A stretch of DNA of 64,000 bases from an uncultured Nitrospirales bacterium (GTDB taxonomy: Bacteria > Nitrospirota > Nitrospiria > Nitrospirales > UBA8639). The notes under the pieces are model-generated. The model did no database searches, had not been told where the DNA came from, and worked only from the letters and a program-made list of their open reading frames with translations. Every line of letters begins with the position of its first letter. Position 1 is the first letter of the stretch. The stretch lies in NCBI GenBank assembly GCA_958295805.1, contig OY282373.1, positions 2,513,001 to 2,577,000 on the forward strand, read 5' to 3'. Shown here in pieces: positions 53,490-62,662 of this stretch. The position numbers were made by a program, and so were the translations under genes.

Positions 53490-53744
53490 ATGGCACATAA
53501 AAAAGGCGGCGGGTCCTCTCGAAACGGTCGCGATAGTAATCCGCAATATCTGGGAGTTAAACGGTACGCCGGCGAACAGGTTCGAGCGGGGCACATTCTC
53601 ATTCGCCAACGAGGAACCAAGTTTTATCCAGGCTATAACGTCGGCATGGGCAAGGACCACACCCTCTTTGCCAAGGCGGCCGGAGTCGTGAAATTCGAGG
53701 GGGGACACGCGAGACGCAAGATCAGCGTCTATCCTTCCCCCTAA
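53490..53744 (+). CDS. rpmA: 50S ribosomal protein L27
   Basis: An 84-aa protein that reaches the peptidyl-transferase centre: [34 protein letters not shown]. It starts with MAHKKGG directly, so no N-terminal prepeptide needs removal. AGGAG before the ATG. Confidence 0.97.
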   Translation: MAHKKGGGSSRNGRDSNPQYLGVKRYAGEQVRAGHILIRQRGTKFYPGYNVGMGKDHTLFAKAAGVVKFEGGHARRKISVYPSP

Positions 53745-53831
53745 CCCGCGATCCGGGTCTTCTTTCCATCTCTCCTGCTTTTTTCTTTCTTCCCGAGTTT
53801 TTTCATCCGACAAGAGTGCCGAAGGTGCCGG

Positions 53832-54839
53832 ATGTTTATTGATCACGCCAAAATTTTTGTCAGAGCCGGCAACGGCGGTCATGGAGCCTGTAGTTTTCGT
53901 CGGGAAAAATTCGTGCCCCAGGGCGGACCGGACGGCGGCGACGGCGGCGGCGGCGGAAACGTCATCGTCAAAGCCTCACCCCGGGTCACGACCCTGCTTG
54001 ATCTGAAATACCGACGCCATTATGAAGCTGCACCAGGACGTCCGGGAGAAAAAGCGAATCGACACGGTCGTTCCGGCTCCGACGTAACCATTACCGTGCC
54101 GGTCGGGACCATCATCAAAGACGCCGGGACTCAAGACCTTCTCGCGGATATGGTGGCCCCCGACCAATCCGCGGTCGTGGCCTTGGGAGGAAAAGGCGGA
54201 AAGGGGAACGCCCGGTTTGCAACCTCGACAAACCGCGCGCCCAGACAGGTTGAAGACGGTACGCCCGGCGCAGAATTGTGGCTCGACCTGGAACTCAAAC
54301 TCTTGGCCGACGTGGGTCTCGTGGGACGTCCGAACGCCGGAAAGTCTACGCTGATTTCTACGCTCTCGGCTGCACGACCGGAGATTGCCGCCTATCCCTT
54401 CACGACCCTTCGTCCCCACTTGGGAGTCGTCTCAATCGGAGCCTACAACCATTTCGTCATGGCCGACGTTCCGGGACTGATTGAAGGTGCCCATCACGGC
54501 AAAGGATTGGGACACCAATTTCTCAAGCATATTCAACGCACCAGGTTTCTCCTGTACTTGATCGACGTATCGGACTGGATGACGGAGGATCCCGTGGGCA
54601 CGTTTCAGGTGTTGCAAGAAGAGCTCGTCGCGTTTGATCCCACGTTGGGAGAGCGGTCGTTTGCCGTCCTCGGCACGAAAACGGACGTCCAAGGAGACGG
54701 GCGACGCCTTCGGGAACTCCACCGCCATTGCAGGGACCGCGGCCTTGCTTTTTTCCCGATCTCCTCGGTCACAGGTGAAGGCGTAGACGCGGTCCTGGCC
54801 TTTCTCGCCCGACGCCTTCAGGAAATCAGAGCGGCATGA
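53832..54839 (+). CDS. obgE: Obg family GTPase (CgtA)
   Basis: A 335-aa ribosome-associated GTPase. The Obg fold (residues 1-158) has a Gly/Asp-rich GPDGGDGGGGGN region; the G domain has GRPNAGKST, TTLRPH, DVPGLIEGA and TKTD. No C-terminal OCT domain. Its TGA overlaps the proB ATG by four bases. Confidence 0.95.
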   Translation: MFIDHAKIFVRAGNGGHGACSFRREKFVPQGGPDGGDGGGGGNVIVKASPRVTTLLDLKYRRHYEAAPGRPGEKANRHGRSGSDVTITVPVGTIIKDAGTQDLLADMVAPDQSAVVALGGKGGKGNARFATSTNRAPRQVEDGTPGAELWLDLELKLLADVGLVGRPNAGKSTLISTLSAARPEIAAYPFTTLRPHLGVVSIGAYNHFVMADVPGLIEGAHHGKGLGHQFLKHIQRTRFLLYLIDVSDWMTEDPVGTFQVLQEELVAFDPTLGERSFAVLGTKTDVQGDGRRLRELHRHCRDRGLAFFPISSVTGEGVDAVLAFLARRLQEIRAA

Positions 54840-55960
54840 GAGAGCGTATCCTCTCCAACGCAACGCGCCTGGTGATTAAAATCGGGAGCAGCATTCTGGC
54901 CTCGCAAACCGGCGGATTGCGGCTCGACCACGTTCAACGCCTCTCCAACGAAGTCGCTCAACTCAAACGCGACGGACGAGAGGTCGTCCTGGTATCCTCG
55001 GGGGCCATTGTCGCGGGCATTGAGAAACTCGGACTCTCGTCTTATCCGCACACCATCCCATTGCAACAAGCCGCGGCGTCGGCCGGACAAAGTCACCTGA
55101 TTCACGCGTATGAACACAGCTTTCACGAAGCCGGACACAACGTTGCCCAGGTCTTGCTCACCCATCAAGACCTAGCCGATCGAAAACGGTTCCTCAACGC
55201 GAGGCACACGCTGACCACGTTACTGGAATTGGACGTGATTCCGATCGTCAATGAAAACGACGCGGTCGCCGTGGAAGAAATTCGTTTCGGGGATAATGAC
55301 ACGCTCGCGGCGCAAGTCGCCCATTTGGTGGACGCCGATCTTCTGCTTATCCTCTCCGACGTGGACGGATTGTTCACCCAAGACCCCCGACGCCATCCAG
55401 AGGCGACGTTGATGTCTCAGATCACCGATATTACCCCCGACGTCGAACAAGGAGCCGGAACCTCCAGGAGCCGGGAAAGCCGCGGGGGGATGGTCACAAA
55501 AATTCAAGCGGCCAAACTCGTTGGTCAGTACGGTCTCCCGACGTTGTTGCTCAACGGTGAAACCCCCGGCTTGCTGCCTCGCGTTTTTACCGGATCCGAG
55601 GACGGCACCCTGTTCCTTCCTCAGGGACGAAAACTGCCGAGTCGCAAGCATTGGATCGCGTTTACTCTGCGACCCAAGGGCCAGCTCGTGCTGGATTCCG
55701 GGGCCGTGGAGGCACTGACACTGCGAGGCAAAAGCTTGCTGCCTTCCGGGATCGTGGACGTGAAGGGAACCTTCGTGTCCGGTGATCCGGTTTCTTGCGT
55801 GGACGCAACGGGCAAAGAGTTTGCCAAAGGCCTGGTGAATTTTTCTTCCGACGTCGTGTTCGAGATGAAAGGCCGCAAAACGCAAGACATCCGTCGGGAG
55901 AGAGGCACGCACGACTATGAGGAAGTGATCCATCGTGATAACTTGGCCGTGCTGTCCTGA
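54836..55960 (+). CDS. proB: Glutamate 5-kinase
   Basis: A 374-aa enzyme for the first step of proline synthesis. Amino acid kinase domain (LVIKIGSSIL, VSSGAIVAG, IVNENDAVA, DVDGLFTQDPR) and a C-terminal PUA domain from about residue 280. Coupled to obgE by ATGA. No proA is near. Confidence 0.95.
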   Translation: MRERILSNATRLVIKIGSSILASQTGGLRLDHVQRLSNEVAQLKRDGREVVLVSSGAIVAGIEKLGLSSYPHTIPLQQAAASAGQSHLIHAYEHSFHEAGHNVAQVLLTHQDLADRKRFLNARHTLTTLLELDVIPIVNENDAVAVEEIRFGDNDTLAAQVAHLVDADLLLILSDVDGLFTQDPRRHPEATLMSQITDITPDVEQGAGTSRSRESRGGMVTKIQAAKLVGQYGLPTLLLNGETPGLLPRVFTGSEDGTLFLPQGRKLPSRKHWIAFTLRPKGQLVLDSGAVEALTLRGKSLLPSGIVDVKGTFVSGDPVSCVDATGKEFAKGLVNFSSDVVFEMKGRKTQDIRRERGTHDYEEVIHRDNLAVLS

Positions 55961-56004
55961 CGGTCCGGCCCGTTCTTCTTGACACGGTGAGCGATTCCCG
56001 TCAC

Positions 56005-56667
56005 ATGCGCGTTGGATTACTGGGCGGCTCCTTTAACCCGATCCATCGTTGCCACCTGTCGGTTGCCGAACACGCGCAACGCGCTTTGGCTCTGGATCGG
56101 ATGATCTTCATTCCGTCCGGAGACCCGCCGCACAAATCGAATGAATCGCTGGCCCCGGCACACCATCGCTTGGCCATGGTCAAGCAAGCCGTTGCCGAGT
56201 CCCCACACTATGCAGTCTCCGACGTGGAGTCCACCGTGCCCGGCCCATCCTATACCGTTGATACCGTCCGAACGCTAAGACGCACCGTGGCGGGGGAACT
56301 CTGGTTTATCATCGGGCTGGACGCGTTCCTGGAGATTGGCAGTTGGAAATCGGGGGAGACGTTAGTATCCTCCGCGAACTTTCTCGTGGTTTCACGACCA
56401 CCCGCTCGTTTTTCTCAGGCGGCCGAGCTGACGTTGTTGCCGCCGTTACCCGTCTATCAACTTCACGAGTTGGACGCCGGCCGGCTTGATCGACTGGACG
56501 TCCCCGTCGAAGCGCACGCGATGGTCACCTTTCTTCGGATTGCCCCCTGTCCTGTGTCTGCCTCAGCCATACGCGAACGCATTCACGAAGGACTCGACGT
56601 CACCGATTGGTTGCCGCGAGGCGTCCAGTCTTATATAATCCGACACCACCTGTACGGTGGAGCGTAA
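56005..56667 (+). CDS. nadD: Nicotinate-nucleotide adenylyltransferase
   Basis: A 220-aa enzyme of NAD synthesis: GGSFNPIHRCHL holds the HXGH-like (HRCH) nucleotidyl-transfer motif, with the ISASAIRER-type SASAIRERI near the end. The ATG at 56005 gives the usual MRVGLLGGS start; a GTG at 55987 would add six residues, and neither has a clear ribosome binding site. Followed by rsfS after 11 bases. Confidence 0.92.
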   Translation: MRVGLLGGSFNPIHRCHLSVAEHAQRALALDRMIFIPSGDPPHKSNESLAPAHHRLAMVKQAVAESPHYAVSDVESTVPGPSYTVDTVRTLRRTVAGELWFIIGLDAFLEIGSWKSGETLVSSANFLVVSRPPARFSQAAELTLLPPLPVYQLHELDAGRLDRLDVPVEAHAMVTFLRIAPCPVSASAIRERIHEGLDVTDWLPRGVQSYIIRHHLYGGA

Positions 56668-56678
56668 GGAGGAGACCG

Positions 56679-57098
56679 ATTTCAGACGTCAAACGCAAAG
56701 TCCTGGTCATCGGCGGCGTGGTCCTGGATAAACAAGCCTCCGACGTCGTCGTCCTTCACACCGAAGCCCTCACCTCGATTGCCGACTATTTCGTCATATG
56801 CTCTGGAAATTCCGAACGCCACGTCAAAGCCATTGCCGAAGCCGTTCGACGGGAAACGCTGCGCCGGTTCGGAGACCGCGGCACCGTGGAAGGAGAAACC
56901 GCGGCGAAGTGGATCCTTCTTGATTATGGAGACATTCTCGTTCATATTTTTCAGGAAGACGTTCGGGCCTACTACGGCCTTGAAAACATGTGGAGAGACG
57001 CGCCCCACGTCCCCCAAGCCGACTATGATTCTCTCGACGTTGGTCCCCGAGCATCACGGCAACCTGAAGCGATCAACGTGATCCATCAAGCCAGTTGA
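56679..57098 (+). CDS. rsfS: Ribosomal silencing factor RsfS, ATT start
   Basis: A 139-aa protein that binds L14 and blocks subunit joining: VLHTEALTSIADYFVICSGN, AEAVRRETLRRFGD, EGETAAKWILLDYGDILVHIF and YYGLENMWRDAP are the family core. No ATG, GTG or TTG lies at the right place. AAGGAGG at 56666-56672 followed six bases later by ATT (56679) argues that ATT is the start; a TTG at 56607 inside nadD is the alternative, and would add 24 Arg/Pro-rich residues. Confidence 0.9.
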   Translation: MSDVKRKVLVIGGVVLDKQASDVVVLHTEALTSIADYFVICSGNSERHVKAIAEAVRRETLRRFGDRGTVEGETAAKWILLDYGDILVHIFQEDVRAYYGLENMWRDAPHVPQADYDSLDVGPRASRQPEAINVIHQAS

Positions 57099-57146
57099 CG
57101 ATTCGTTTCGACACCGACGCACCTACGGCAAACGGAGAGGACGCGA

Positions 57147-58136
57147 ATGACGCCATTTGACAATCTCGCAGACCGCATCCTGCACGGCCACGCGTTAACC
57201 CGCGAAGAAGGATTGACGCTTCTCCAAACCGACGACGCTCAACTCTTACCCCTGATTGCCGCAGCGTATAAAATTCGCCACGCCTCTTTCGGTCGAACCG
57301 TCACCATCCAGATGTTGTTCAACGCGAAAAGCGGAGCGTGTCAAGAAGATTGCGGGTATTGTTCCCAATCCAGTATCTCCACCGCTTCCATTGACCGCTA
57401 CGCGTTGGTGTCCCCCGACGACGTACTGAACGGGGCCCGGCAAGCCCATGAGGCCGACGCTCAACGATACTGCGTGGTGATCAGCGGAAGAAGCCCGCTC
57501 GACAAAGAAATCCACGGCATTGCGTCCGCGGTGAAACGGATCAAACAAGAACTCCCGCTTCAAGTCTGCTGTTCGTTAGGCCTCCTGACGGCACCCCAGG
57601 CGGAACAACTCAAGGCCGCGGGAGTGGATCGCATCAACCATAATCTGAACACGAGCGAAGCCTATCACTCCTCCATCTGCACGACGCACACGTATCAAGA
57701 CCGGCTGACCACGTTACGACACGCCCGAGCCGCGGGACTGGAATTATGCTCAGGCGGGATCGTCGGGATGGGAGAATCCGACGACGATCTCCTGGATCTG
57801 GCCTTCGCCCTTCGCGACCTGAACCCGGACTCGATCCCGCTCAACATGCTGCACCCGATTCCCGGCACCCCCTTGGCCGACGCCAGACACCTCACGCCGC
57901 GGCGATGCCTCACCATCTTGTGCCTGTTCCGTTTTATCCATCCGCAACGGGAACTTCGCGCGGCCGGCGGGCGCGAATTCAATCTGCGATCCCTCCAACC
58001 CCTGGCCCTGTACGTCGCGGACTCGCTGTTCGTCAACGGCTATTTAACGACGCCCGGAGACCCCGCCCGCGAGGTTCACCAGATGATCGAAGACATGGGC
58101 TTTGAAGTAGCGGTAGCAAACCCGGCTCTGACGTGA
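57147..58136 (+). CDS. bioB: Biotin synthase
   Basis: A 329-aa radical SAM enzyme that inserts sulfur into dethiobiotin. The radical SAM cysteines are C65, C69 and C72 in GACQEDCGYCSQS; GGIVGMGES and RSLQPLALYVADSLFVNGYL are conserved. GGAGAGG precedes the ATG. Last gene of the block; no other bio gene is in the window. Confidence 0.95.
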   Translation: MTPFDNLADRILHGHALTREEGLTLLQTDDAQLLPLIAAAYKIRHASFGRTVTIQMLFNAKSGACQEDCGYCSQSSISTASIDRYALVSPDDVLNGARQAHEADAQRYCVVISGRSPLDKEIHGIASAVKRIKQELPLQVCCSLGLLTAPQAEQLKAAGVDRINHNLNTSEAYHSSICTTHTYQDRLTTLRHARAAGLELCSGGIVGMGESDDDLLDLAFALRDLNPDSIPLNMLHPIPGTPLADARHLTPRRCLTILCLFRFIHPQRELRAAGGREFNLRSLQPLALYVADSLFVNGYLTTPGDPAREVHQMIEDMGFEVAVANPALT

Positions 58137-58167
58137 TTCCCTGAAATCGACGACGCGCTTCACTCTC

Positions 58168-58399
58168 TCATGTCCCGTCGGAAACGTTCTTGACGATCTC
58201 TGGAACATCCGATGCCTTCTGGGCAATGGCGTAGTGCCATTGCCCAAATGTTCCATCCGCATTGACCGCCGTGACCCATCGCTCCGCGGCGGCACGCTTG
58301 ACCTCTTCCAACGGATCATACCCCTTTGTTTCAAAAATCAGGTGTTGCGTCGGATCGGATTTCAGTCGAACGATAAAATCAGGAAGGAGAAATGCGCTC
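58168..58399 (-). pseudogene. C-terminal remnant of a restriction-endonuclease-like helicase (type III-like)
   Basis: A minus-strand frame of about 77 codons encodes LPDFIVRLKSDPTQHLIFETKGYDP then AAAERWVTAVNADGTFGQWHYA, which matches the C-terminus of type III-like restriction/DEAD helicase proteins with the PD-(D/E)XK core (D at PDF, E-x-K in ETK). The rest of the gene is absent, and a ParD-like gene begins where it would extend. A remnant. Confidence 0.6.
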
Positions 58400-58537
58400 A
58401 TGCATGTTTCATTGACCCCGGAACTGGAAAATTTGGTGAAAAAGCAGGTTGAAAGTGGCCGCTATCATTCATCCAGCGAGGTCGTTCGAGAAGCGTTACA
58501 CTTATGGGGAGAACAAGAAAAAATTCTCGCATCACTC
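58400..58537 (+). pseudogene. Truncated ParD-like antitoxin
   Basis: From ATG 58400 the frame reads MHVSLTPELENLVKKQVESG, then a YHSSSEVVREALHLWGEQEK segment, the ribbon-helix-helix DNA-binding part of ParD. After about 45 residues the frame enters the antisense of the ABC permease gene without a ParD end or a stop, so its 3' end is lost. No ParE follows. AAGGAG lies ten bases before the ATG. Confidence 0.6.
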
Positions 58538-61105
58538 ATATCGCAACCCGTCGGCGATGGGGCCGCGGGTGGCCCAGCGGGCGGGGAGATAGCCGGCGAC
58601 CAGGCCGGTGATGCCTGCGACGAGGACGGCTTCCAGGATGGTTTTGAGGGGGATGGTCATGTGAATGGTCCATCCGAAGGATTGTTTGTTAATCACGCCA
58701 ATCAGCAAGGCGGCCAGCAAGATTCCGGCCAGGAGCCCGAGAGCCAATCCCAACGTTCCCAGACAGAGCGATTCTCGAATCACCAAGCCTTGCACGTACC
58801 GGCGACTGCCTCCAATCGCGCGGATCGTTGCCAACTCCCGTTGTCGCTCAATCACGGTGGTCAACAGCGTATTCATAATTCCCAGCAGGCCGACGATGAC
58901 CGCGACGATTTCCAACCCGACGGTCAATCGAAAGGTTCGGTCAAAAATGTCGAGAACGTGCGCTCGCAGTTCTTTGTTGCTGATGATCGACATGGGCACG
59001 AGCGAATCGAGTGCGTGTTTCAGGCCGTCCCGCACGCGTTGTTGGTTCGCATCCGGCTTAAGGTACACCGCCAAGACCGTTGCCGTGGGATCATCCCACC
59101 ATTGTTCATAGATCGACCGATCCATCACGATTTTTCCGCCATCCGTGGCATAGTCGTAAAAGACGCCCACCACCGGGAAAGCCTTTTGTCCCTTGGCCGT
59201 CGGCAAAGACAACGCGTCGCCCACGGTGACGCCGAGTCGATGGGCCAACACTTCCGAAACTACCACGCCCCGTTCGTCAATCGCCTGATGGAGAAGGCGA
59301 GATGATTCCCCGTTCATGAACAGGTAGTGACTCCGGTTCGCGTGAAGGGCGAGATCACGCGCCACGACAAAGGCTTGTGTGGCTCCGACTTGCATACGCA
59401 CGTGACGATACGGGTCCACGGCAGCCACCCCGGGAACCGCCATGGCTCGTCGAACCGCTTCGGGTGAAAGGCCAAGGGCGTTCTCGTGGAGATCGGCGTC
59501 CAATGCTTCGTCATGGGGCGTCACCACGAGATCCGCCATAAGGGTCTGGTCAATCCAGTGCTCCACGGTCTTGCGAAAACTCTCCACCATGACGCCGACG
59601 CCCACGACGATCGCAATGCCCACCATAAAGGCCGAGAGCGTGACGCTGCTTCGGCCCGACGACCCGGCAATGTGATCGACGGCAAGGCGCGTCATGGACC
59701 CCGACGATGGTCTGAACGAGGTCGCCAGATTCAGCAAATGAATGCTCAGCGGGGCGAGCAGGGTACACCCCAACAAGATACAAAACGCGGCCCCATAGCC
59801 AAACACGGGGATGCCGTTGACCGGACCGGGCAACGTAAGCATCCCGGCCACGCCCAGCACGACCACGGCCAGGGCGGTCAACCGTCCATGATGCCGACGC
59901 GTGGCGTGGTATTGCCCGGAGGCGATAGCCCGGGCCGGATCGGTCCGGCTGGCTTCCCAGCACGGCCCCACGGCTCCCATCATCGACAGCACCATTCCCA
60001 AGACGCAGCCTCCCAATAAAACGGGCAGACTGAATGGACGTTCTCCCGGCGCCTCTATTCCATAGAGCTCGGACACGGTGGTCTGTTCGAGCGTCGCCAG
60101 TGATTGCGCCAAGCCACTCCCGATCACGGACCCGAGGCCACCACCGACGGCGCCGACGATCAGCGCTTCACCCAGAAATAATAAGCCAACGTGCGTTGGC
60201 ATCATGCCGATTGCGCGCAGGATGCCGATCTCTCGTCGATACTGGACAACGGAAAATCCCACGGCGTTGTAGACTAAAAACACGCCGACGAAGAGTCCGA
60301 CGGTACTGAGCGTGGCAAGATTCAACTGAAACGAGGTAAGCATCCGTTGCACCTGCACGTTCCGCTGAGACGGGCGATTGACCAGAACGGACGGGCCTAC
60401 CCGCGCCTGAAGTTCCTGAATCAGGCGATTCACGGATACGCCCGGAGTCGTCACCAAATCCAGCCCGTCGAGCCGACCGAGCCGTCTCAATTGCACCTGG
60501 GCAGCGGCCAGGTCCATGACGGCCACGGAATCCCACCGTGTTTCATCATTGGAAAACGTCAACACGCCACTCACGGTTGCTTGGAATTGACGTGACCCGA
60601 CGTTCACCGTCACGGGATCACCCCGGGTTACGCCCAAGCTGGTTGACAACTCGCGGCCCAGGTAGATGGTCTCAACGCTGAGCAGCGAATCAAGCGAGAA
60701 GTTTTCTTGCGCGGAGGATTGCCCCGCCACCGTTTCTTCATGGATCAACTCCAGAAGGTCGAGCCCCCAGACCATGCCGACCCGGCTGTTGCCTTCATTC
60801 GTTTCGAACGTGACGGATTGCGCAAGATACGGATGGACCGCTTGGACGTCAGGGTGGAGGCGAATCCGTTCAATGAGCGTTTCATTGATCCGATGGTCCG
60901 TCCCTGAAACGTGAATCGTGGCCTCTCCTACCACCTGCGTCACGGCTCGTTGAAACGCTTCAAAAATGGTTTGATTCGCCAAGGAGACGGCAAGAGCCGC
61001 GGCCACTCCGACCCCGACCCCACCCACGGTGAGCGCGGTTCGCAACGGCCGACTTCTCAAGTGCTTGCAGGCCAGATGGCCCAATAAAACGGATCGTTCA
61101 AACAA
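58532..61105 (-). CDS. FtsX-type ABC transporter permease
   Basis: An 857-aa inner-membrane permease with two FtsX domains and eight or so helices: RTALTVGGVGVGVAAALAV at the N-terminus, a large MacB-like periplasmic domain, GFSVVQYRREIGILRAIGM, a second periplasmic domain, then ERQRELATIRAIGGSRR and the last helices. No ATP-binding partner is seen next to it. Substrate unknown, possibly a lipoprotein or lipid. Its last residues overlap the ParD remnant. Confidence 0.88.
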   Translation of the reverse strand: MFERSVLLGHLACKHLRSRPLRTALTVGGVGVGVAAALAVSLANQTIFEAFQRAVTQVVGEATIHVSGTDHRINETLIERIRLHPDVQAVHPYLAQSVTFETNEGNSRVGMVWGLDLLELIHEETVAGQSSAQENFSLDSLLSVETIYLGRELSTSLGVTRGDPVTVNVGSRQFQATVSGVLTFSNDETRWDSVAVMDLAAAQVQLRRLGRLDGLDLVTTPGVSVNRLIQELQARVGPSVLVNRPSQRNVQVQRMLTSFQLNLATLSTVGLFVGVFLVYNAVGFSVVQYRREIGILRAIGMMPTHVGLLFLGEALIVGAVGGGLGSVIGSGLAQSLATLEQTTVSELYGIEAPGERPFSLPVLLGGCVLGMVLSMMGAVGPCWEASRTDPARAIASGQYHATRRHHGRLTALAVVVLGVAGMLTLPGPVNGIPVFGYGAAFCILLGCTLLAPLSIHLLNLATSFRPSSGSMTRLAVDHIAGSSGRSSVTLSAFMVGIAIVVGVGVMVESFRKTVEHWIDQTLMADLVVTPHDEALDADLHENALGLSPEAVRRAMAVPGVAAVDPYRHVRMQVGATQAFVVARDLALHANRSHYLFMNGESSRLLHQAIDERGVVVSEVLAHRLGVTVGDALSLPTAKGQKAFPVVGVFYDYATDGGKIVMDRSIYEQWWDDPTATVLAVYLKPDANQQRVRDGLKHALDSLVPMSIISNKELRAHVLDIFDRTFRLTVGLEIVAVIVGLLGIMNTLLTTVIERQRELATIRAIGGSRRYVQGLVIRESLCLGTLGLALGLLAGILLAALLIGVINKQSFGWTIHMTIPLKTILEAVLVAGITGLVAGYLPARWATRGPIADGLRYE

Positions 61106-61229
61106 ACGTTGTTTCTCGAAATCCAGTTATGGTAGGTTGCGACCGTCCCAATTGCGCCATTGAAACATTTGCATGATTCACTGCCTTCAGTGTCACGTGA
61201 AGCGATGAGGCACACGCGGGAACTTTCTT

Positions 61230-61535
61230 ATGGCCGACGGCAAATCCATTGGCAAATCCGTTTCTAGAGACAGCAAGAGCCATTCAAAAGAAAGACCGAA
61301 AGACAAACCCGAAGAAGCCTTCTCGCTGACGGCTCGTCAAAAAAAAATACTTCGACTCGTGGCCCAAGGCTACACGAATCGAGAAATCGGACAACAACTC
61401 AACATCAGCGTCCGGACGGTTGAAGTGCATCGGTTTAATCTGATGCGCCGCCTTCGCGTGCGAAACGTGGCACAACTTCTCAGACAAGCCATGCTCTTAC
61501 GGCTTATCCCCAAACATACCGTTCCCACCGAGTAA
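61230..61535 (+). CDS. Stand-alone LuxR-type HTH regulator
   Basis: A 101-aa protein consisting of a Lys-rich leader and a LuxR/GerE helix-turn-helix (LTARQKKILRLVAQGYTNRE, IGQQLNISVRTVEVHRFNLM). No receiver or ligand-binding domain, so its signal must come by expression or a partner. Divergent from the permease gene and convergent with pyrD. Targets unknown. Confidence 0.85.
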   Translation: MADGKSIGKSVSRDSKSHSKERPKDKPEEAFSLTARQKKILRLVAQGYTNREIGQQLNISVRTVEVHRFNLMRRLRVRNVAQLLRQAMLLRLIPKHTVPTE

Positions 61536-61597
61536 ATTCCACTGACTTGGCCGAAGAGGTTGACGACGTGACGAGGCCAGCAGAAGGGAGCACTTCG

Positions 61598-62524
61598 TTA
61601 CAGCTCTTGCAACGTTCCACGGCATTGTAAAAGGGACTCGTAGCCTTTCCGGTGCAAGATTTCGCTGACTTCCTTTTCCAGTCGTTGAAAGACCGTAACC
61701 CCTTCGTCAACGAAAGCCGTTCCAATTTGAACGGCAGACGCTCCGCACAACACGTGTTCGAAGACGTCCGTGCCTGAGACGATTCCCCCCGTGCCGATGA
61801 TCGGCATCTGCCCGTCAAACAACTTCCAGAAGGCCCGCACGTTGGCTAACGCCACGGGTTTAATCATGCGTCCGCCAATCCCGCCGAACCCGGCTTTTGG
61901 TTTGATGACCACGCGTTCTTTGTCTGGATCAACCACCAATCCATTGCCCACGGAGTTAATGACCGACAGAAAATCCACCCCGACCTCTTGTAACACGCCG
62001 GCCACGGCTTCATGATGCACCGGATCAAAATACGGAGGAAGCTTGACCCCAAAGGGAACAGTGAGCACGTCTTTCAGTTGGAGCAGTAACGAGCGCGAGG
62101 CTTCCACGTCATAGCCGATTTGAGGCTTTCCCGGGATGTTGGGGCAGGAGAGATTGATTTCGATCAGGTCAGGCTGAACGGACGTGATGGTTTGCGCCGC
62201 TTCAAGAAAATCAACAGGACTCAACCCGGCGATGCTGGCAATAATGGGCTTGCCGAATTTGCGAAGTTTCGGAATGATTTCGGCATAGGCTGGATAGCCC
62301 AGATTGGGAAGCCCCATGGAATTGATGGACCCGCCGGGAAAACTGTAATACCGCGGCTCAGGATTTCCCTGCCGGAACGCCGGGGTCATGGATTTGGTGA
62401 CGATCGCCCCGCTCCGTGAGCGACCCAAGGTTTCCAGTTCCTCCTGCGTCACGCACAAGGCCCCGGCCGCGTTCATCAGGCAGGTTGAAAAATGTACATC
62501 GGCAATCGTGGTGGAGAGATTCAT
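61598..62524 (-). CDS. pyrD: Dihydroorotate dehydrogenase, class 1A-like
   Basis: A 308-aa cytosolic FMN enzyme of pyrimidine synthesis. The catalytic cysteine C127 is in EINLSCPNIPGKPQIGYD, and FPGGSINSMGLPNLGY and GTGGIVSGTDVFEHVLCG are present. The pattern SINSMGLPNLG with no membrane helix fits class 1A, which uses fumarate, more than 1B (no PyrK nearby) or 2. The assignment of acceptor is inference. Confidence 0.88.
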   Translation of the reverse strand: MNLSTTIADVHFSTCLMNAAGALCVTQEELETLGRSRSGAIVTKSMTPAFRQGNPEPRYYSFPGGSINSMGLPNLGYPAYAEIIPKLRKFGKPIIASIAGLSPVDFLEAAQTITSVQPDLIEINLSCPNIPGKPQIGYDVEASRSLLLQLKDVLTVPFGVKLPPYFDPVHHEAVAGVLQEVGVDFLSVINSVGNGLVVDPDKERVVIKPKAGFGGIGGRMIKPVALANVRAFWKLFDGQMPIIGTGGIVSGTDVFEHVLCGASAVQIGTAFVDEGVTVFQRLEKEVSEILHRKGYESLLQCRGTLQEL

Positions 62525-62662
62525 GGATGGGCTGACTTTTTTCTCGTGGGGCCTGGTCGGATACTATCTTACCCTTCCTGAACCGTTCAACATGAGGAGC
62601 CGCTTGATCTTGACAGTGGTTTTCACATTGCCTGGATTTTTTCTCAACTCTACCTCGACGCC

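Noticed and set aside
53744-53770. Terminator after rpmA
   Set aside because: ACCCG/CGGGT stem of five pairs with an interrupted T-run is too weak to call.
58218-58248. Inverted repeat TGGGCAATGGC/GCCATTGCCCA as terminator of bioB
   Set aside because: Perfect stem but no T-run, and it lies within the coding text of the restriction remnant.
58541-59305. Long plus-strand frame continuing from the ParD-like start
   Set aside because: It is antisense to the FtsX permease, with Gly/Asp/Gln-rich text and no domain.
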